From NCBI RefSeq assembly GCF_026162365.1, contig NZ_JAOANW010000014.1:62001-126000 (forward strand): 64,000 bases of DNA, read 5' to 3'. The notes under the pieces were generated by a model, which saw only the letters and a list, made by a program, of their open reading frames with translations, did no database searches and was not told the origin of the DNA. The stretch comes from Nitratireductor luteus (GTDB lineage: Bacteria; Pseudomonadota; Alphaproteobacteria; Rhizobiales; Rhizobiaceae). The position numbers were made by a program, and so were the translations under genes. Every line of letters begins with the position of its first letter. The first letter of the stretch is position 1. Shown here in pieces: positions 62,015-64,000 of this stretch.

Positions 62015-62037
62015 TACGTACGTACCGTACATTACGG
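62015..62037. promoter_or_regulatory. Palindromic site upstream of the RHH gene
   Basis: TACGTACGTA (62015-62024) is a perfect palindrome and is followed directly by CCGTA, CAT, TACGG (62025-62037), a second perfect inverted repeat, 36 bases before the RHH start and in the divergent promoter. The clustered GTAC units suit a cooperative ribbon-helix-helix repressor. Confidence 0.55.
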
Positions 62038-62073
62038 AAGTTGCCATTGTCAAACTCACCAAATCACTCTGAG

Positions 62074-62241
62074 ATGAAAACTGAACGTTTTGAGCTGCGC
62101 CTTTCAGGCCAACTGCTAGCGCGCATCGACGAATGGCGCCGCAATCAAGTCGATCTTCCTACCAGATCGGAGGCGGTTCGGCGCCTCGTGGAACTTGGAT
62201 TGAGTTCGGGCGAACCGTCCAACATTTCAGGTAAACGCTGA
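62074..62241 (+). CDS. Ribbon-helix-helix regulator (CopG/Arc-like), 55 residues
   Basis: A tiny DNA-binding protein whose whole length is an RHH unit: strand MKTERFELRLSGQLLARIDE, then helices DEWRRNQVDLPTRSEAVRRL and VELGLSSG. The ATG at 62074 is preceded by a weak GAG. A longer open frame upstream runs antisense through the Tat-leader gene and was discarded. It probably represses its own promoter and perhaps the divergent Tat-leader operon through the palindromes at 62015-62037. No toxin gene follows. Confidence 0.72.
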   Translation: MKTERFELRLSGQLLARIDEWRRNQVDLPTRSEAVRRLVELGLSSGEPSNISGKR

Positions 62242-62416
62242 AGAAGCGAGGCGCATTGGTGCGTTGGAGCGCGGAAGAGTGCCTTGCTGGCGATCTGGCC
62301 GGATAGGAGACGCCGACCGAGACCTTTTCCGAGAGAGCGACATCTAGCCCGGCCTTTAGGATAAGGGCGTCCTCCGCGATCGGGGTGCAGGAGACAGATA
62401 CTGCCCACCAGTCCCC

Positions 62417-63997
62417 TCAACGAACGGGTGAACCGAGGCGGAAGGCTCTGAGCTTTGGCAAGACCTCCTGCAGGACCAGGGGGCGGCCTTCGCCGAACCC
62501 GAAATAGAGGGCTTTGAAGAGGCCGTAGAGTTCTTGATATGCCGCGGAGGTTTCCGCCCTCGGGTAGTAGACCTTGGAAGGCGGGCTCAGGGCTGCCTGT
62601 GCTTCGGCTATGCCGCCGAAAACACCGGCGGCAAGTGATGCGAATATGCATGCGCCGACGCCGACCGGGGAGCGCGAGGGCACGTGAACCTCGCAGCCGA
62701 GGACATCGGCGTAGATCTGGTTGAGGATCTCGTTTTTCTGGGGAATGCCGCCGGCATTGACGACACGCTGGAAGGAAAGCCCGCCCTCGCCCATGCGGTC
62801 GATGATGATCCTCGTATGCATGGCCATGCCTTCGATCGCGGCGTGCATTTCATCGGCGGCCGTGTGCGACAGGTCCCATCCGAGCGTGACGCCGCCCAGA
62901 TCCGAACGCACCAGCACGGTGCGGTCGCCATTGTCCCAGGTCAGCCGCATCAGGCCGGTCGATCCGGGGCCGTAGCCGTCAAGCCTGCCACATAGGCTGG
63001 CGACGTCGCTGCCAGCCCGCCGCGCTATGGCCTCGAAGATATCGCCGGTGGCCGACTGGCCGGCTTCGATGCCGACCAGGCCCGGGATGACGCTTCCGGG
63101 CACGGTGCCGCAAATGCCGGCGACGGGCTTTGTCTCGTCGTCGCCGAGCGCGATGATGCAGGTCGACGTGCCGATCACATTGACGACGTCGCCTTCACGG
63201 CAGCCGCTGCCGACAGCGTCCCAATGGGCGTCGAAGGCGCCGATAGGGATGGGGATACCTGCCGCAAGGCCCAACCTTTCGGCCCATTCGGGGCAAAGGT
63301 GTCCCGCAAGCACCAGCGAAGTGCCATAACGGCCATCGAGCCTGGCGTTGACGCCATCGAACAGGGGGTCGACGCGCGTGAGGAAGTCCTGGGGTGGCGG
63401 TCCGCCCCACCGGGCGCCCCACATCCATTTGTGCCCCATGGCGCAGATGCTGCGCGGCAGGTCCGCGACGGATTTAATGCCGCACAGGGTGGCCGCCAGC
63501 ATGTCGCAATGCTCGAGTGCGGCGGCGACCCGATCACGCTTGTCGGGGTTATGCCGCAGGAAGTGCAGGAGCTTGGCGTAACCCCATTCATGGGAATAGA
63601 CGCCGCCGCTCCAGTCCAGCGCCTCCAGCCCTTCCCTGCGGGCATGCTCGGTGATTTCGGCAGCTTCCGCATGAGCACGGTGATCGCACCACAGATAGTA
63701 GTCGTCGAGCGGCTCCAGGTTCCGGTCGACGGCGATCACGCTCGATCCCGTGGTGTCGGCGGCAAAGGCGGCGATCTGCGTTCCGTCTATACCAGCCTCG
63801 GCGACAGCCGCCCGCATGGCGCGGGTGAGCGCGCCCATGTGGTCGGCATGGGCCTGACGGGCAAGGAGAGGATTTTTCTCCGAACGCTCGAGCGGATATT
63901 CGGCCGAAGCCGAAGAAAGCGTCGTGCCGGTCCGGGTGTCCATGATGGTGACCCGAACGCTCAGAGTGCCGAAATCGGCGCCGGCAATGATCGTCAT
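62417..63997 (-). CDS. Ribulokinase (FGGY family)
   Basis: A 526-residue carbohydrate kinase. N-terminal ATPase fold GADFGTLSVRVTIMD, AFAADTTGSSVIAVD, and DYYLWCDHRAHAEA match AraB-type ribulokinases; the FGGY C-terminal signature region is VVNAGGIPQKNEILNQIYAD. The ATG at 63997 is the window edge, so upstream signals are not visible. It phosphorylates ribulose in arabinose or ribitol-type catabolism; no isomerase or epimerase is seen here, and they may lie upstream beyond the window. Confidence 0.9.
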   Translation of the reverse strand: MTIIAGADFGTLSVRVTIMDTRTGTTLSSASAEYPLERSEKNPLLARQAHADHMGALTRAMRAAVAEAGIDGTQIAAFAADTTGSSVIAVDRNLEPLDDYYLWCDHRAHAEAAEITEHARREGLEALDWSGGVYSHEWGYAKLLHFLRHNPDKRDRVAAALEHCDMLAATLCGIKSVADLPRSICAMGHKWMWGARWGGPPPQDFLTRVDPLFDGVNARLDGRYGTSLVLAGHLCPEWAERLGLAAGIPIPIGAFDAHWDAVGSGCREGDVVNVIGTSTCIIALGDDETKPVAGICGTVPGSVIPGLVGIEAGQSATGDIFEAIARRAGSDVASLCGRLDGYGPGSTGLMRLTWDNGDRTVLVRSDLGGVTLGWDLSHTAADEMHAAIEGMAMHTRIIIDRMGEGGLSFQRVVNAGGIPQKNEILNQIYADVLGCEVHVPSRSPVGVGACIFASLAAGVFGGIAEAQAALSPPSKVYYPRAETSAAYQELYGLFKALYFGFGEGRPLVLQEVLPKLRAFRLGSPVR

Positions 63998-64000
63998 ATC

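Noticed and set aside
61561-62073. Long N-terminal extension of the RHH protein
   Set aside because: It is antisense to the Tat-leader gene and without any domain; the RHH unit starts at the internal ATG.
1-64000. tRNA, rRNA or riboswitch
   Set aside because: No cloverleaf, rRNA-like or known aptamer pattern was noticed by eye; a dedicated search would be needed to exclude small RNAs.

Overview
The window is about 64 kb of GC-rich DNA that reads like an alphaproteobacterial chromosome, most likely Hyphomicrobiales (Rhizobiales, Phyllobacteriaceae-like). That placement is inferred from codon bias, the many four-base gene overlaps, the trb-type conjugation module with DUF2274 and DUF736 partners, and the TRAP and ABC sugar-uptake operons. 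No rRNA, tRNA, IS element or integrase gene was recognised.

Positions 1-17.3 kb are catabolic. After a decayed VOC-fold gene and a membrane EAL phosphodiesterase comes a sugar or sugar-acid locus: a Ugp-like ABC importer, an SMP-30 lactonase, an SDR dehydrogenase, a FadR-type regulator, a divergent mandelate-racemase-family dehydratase, and two uncharacterised proteins. A perfect inverted repeat lies in the divergent promoter. Next is a TRAP transporter (dctMQP order on the minus strand) whose binding protein looks like SiaP. It is linked to a NanR-like GntR regulator and, divergently, to an N-acetylneuraminate-lyase-like aldolase plus a second DHDPS-family aldolase. I read this as uptake and aldol cleavage of a sialic-acid-like acid, but nanK, nanE and nagAB are absent.

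Positions 17.3-31 kb hold a type IV secretion and coupling module: traG, a CopG-like gene, trbBCDEJLFGI, DUF2274 and DUF736. No relaxase, TraF, TrbK or integrase is seen. A 22-base element is repeated in the leaders of traG and the CopG-like gene, the two starts of the module.

Positions 31-62 kb form a cell-surface island. It contains a methyltransferase and its methyltransferase-glycosyltransferase paralogue, a GT29 (sialyltransferase)-like protein followed by a polysaccharide pyruvyl transferase, and a type I secretion ABC/HlyD pair with a Gly/Val/Asp repeat protein as probable cargo. A smaller protein of the same composition lies 8 kb away. A Cas2-like/SinR-family orphan, Wzm/Wzt-type polysaccharide exporter and UDP-glucose dehydrogenase follow. 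The minus strand then carries sugar epimerase, methyltransferase and several large glycosyltransferase genes, a sulfotransferase with a coiled coil, and the complete dTDP-rhamnose set (rfbD, B, C, A). Together these suggest synthesis, decoration and export of a rhamnose- and uronate-containing surface polysaccharide. Some glycosyltransferase and methyltransferase genes are clearly AT-richer than their surroundings, which fits transfer.

Positions 60.8-64 kb hold a pair of uncharacterised genes (one with a Tat-like leader), a ribbon-helix-helix regulator with a palindromic upstream site, and a ribulokinase gene whose start codon sits at the window edge.
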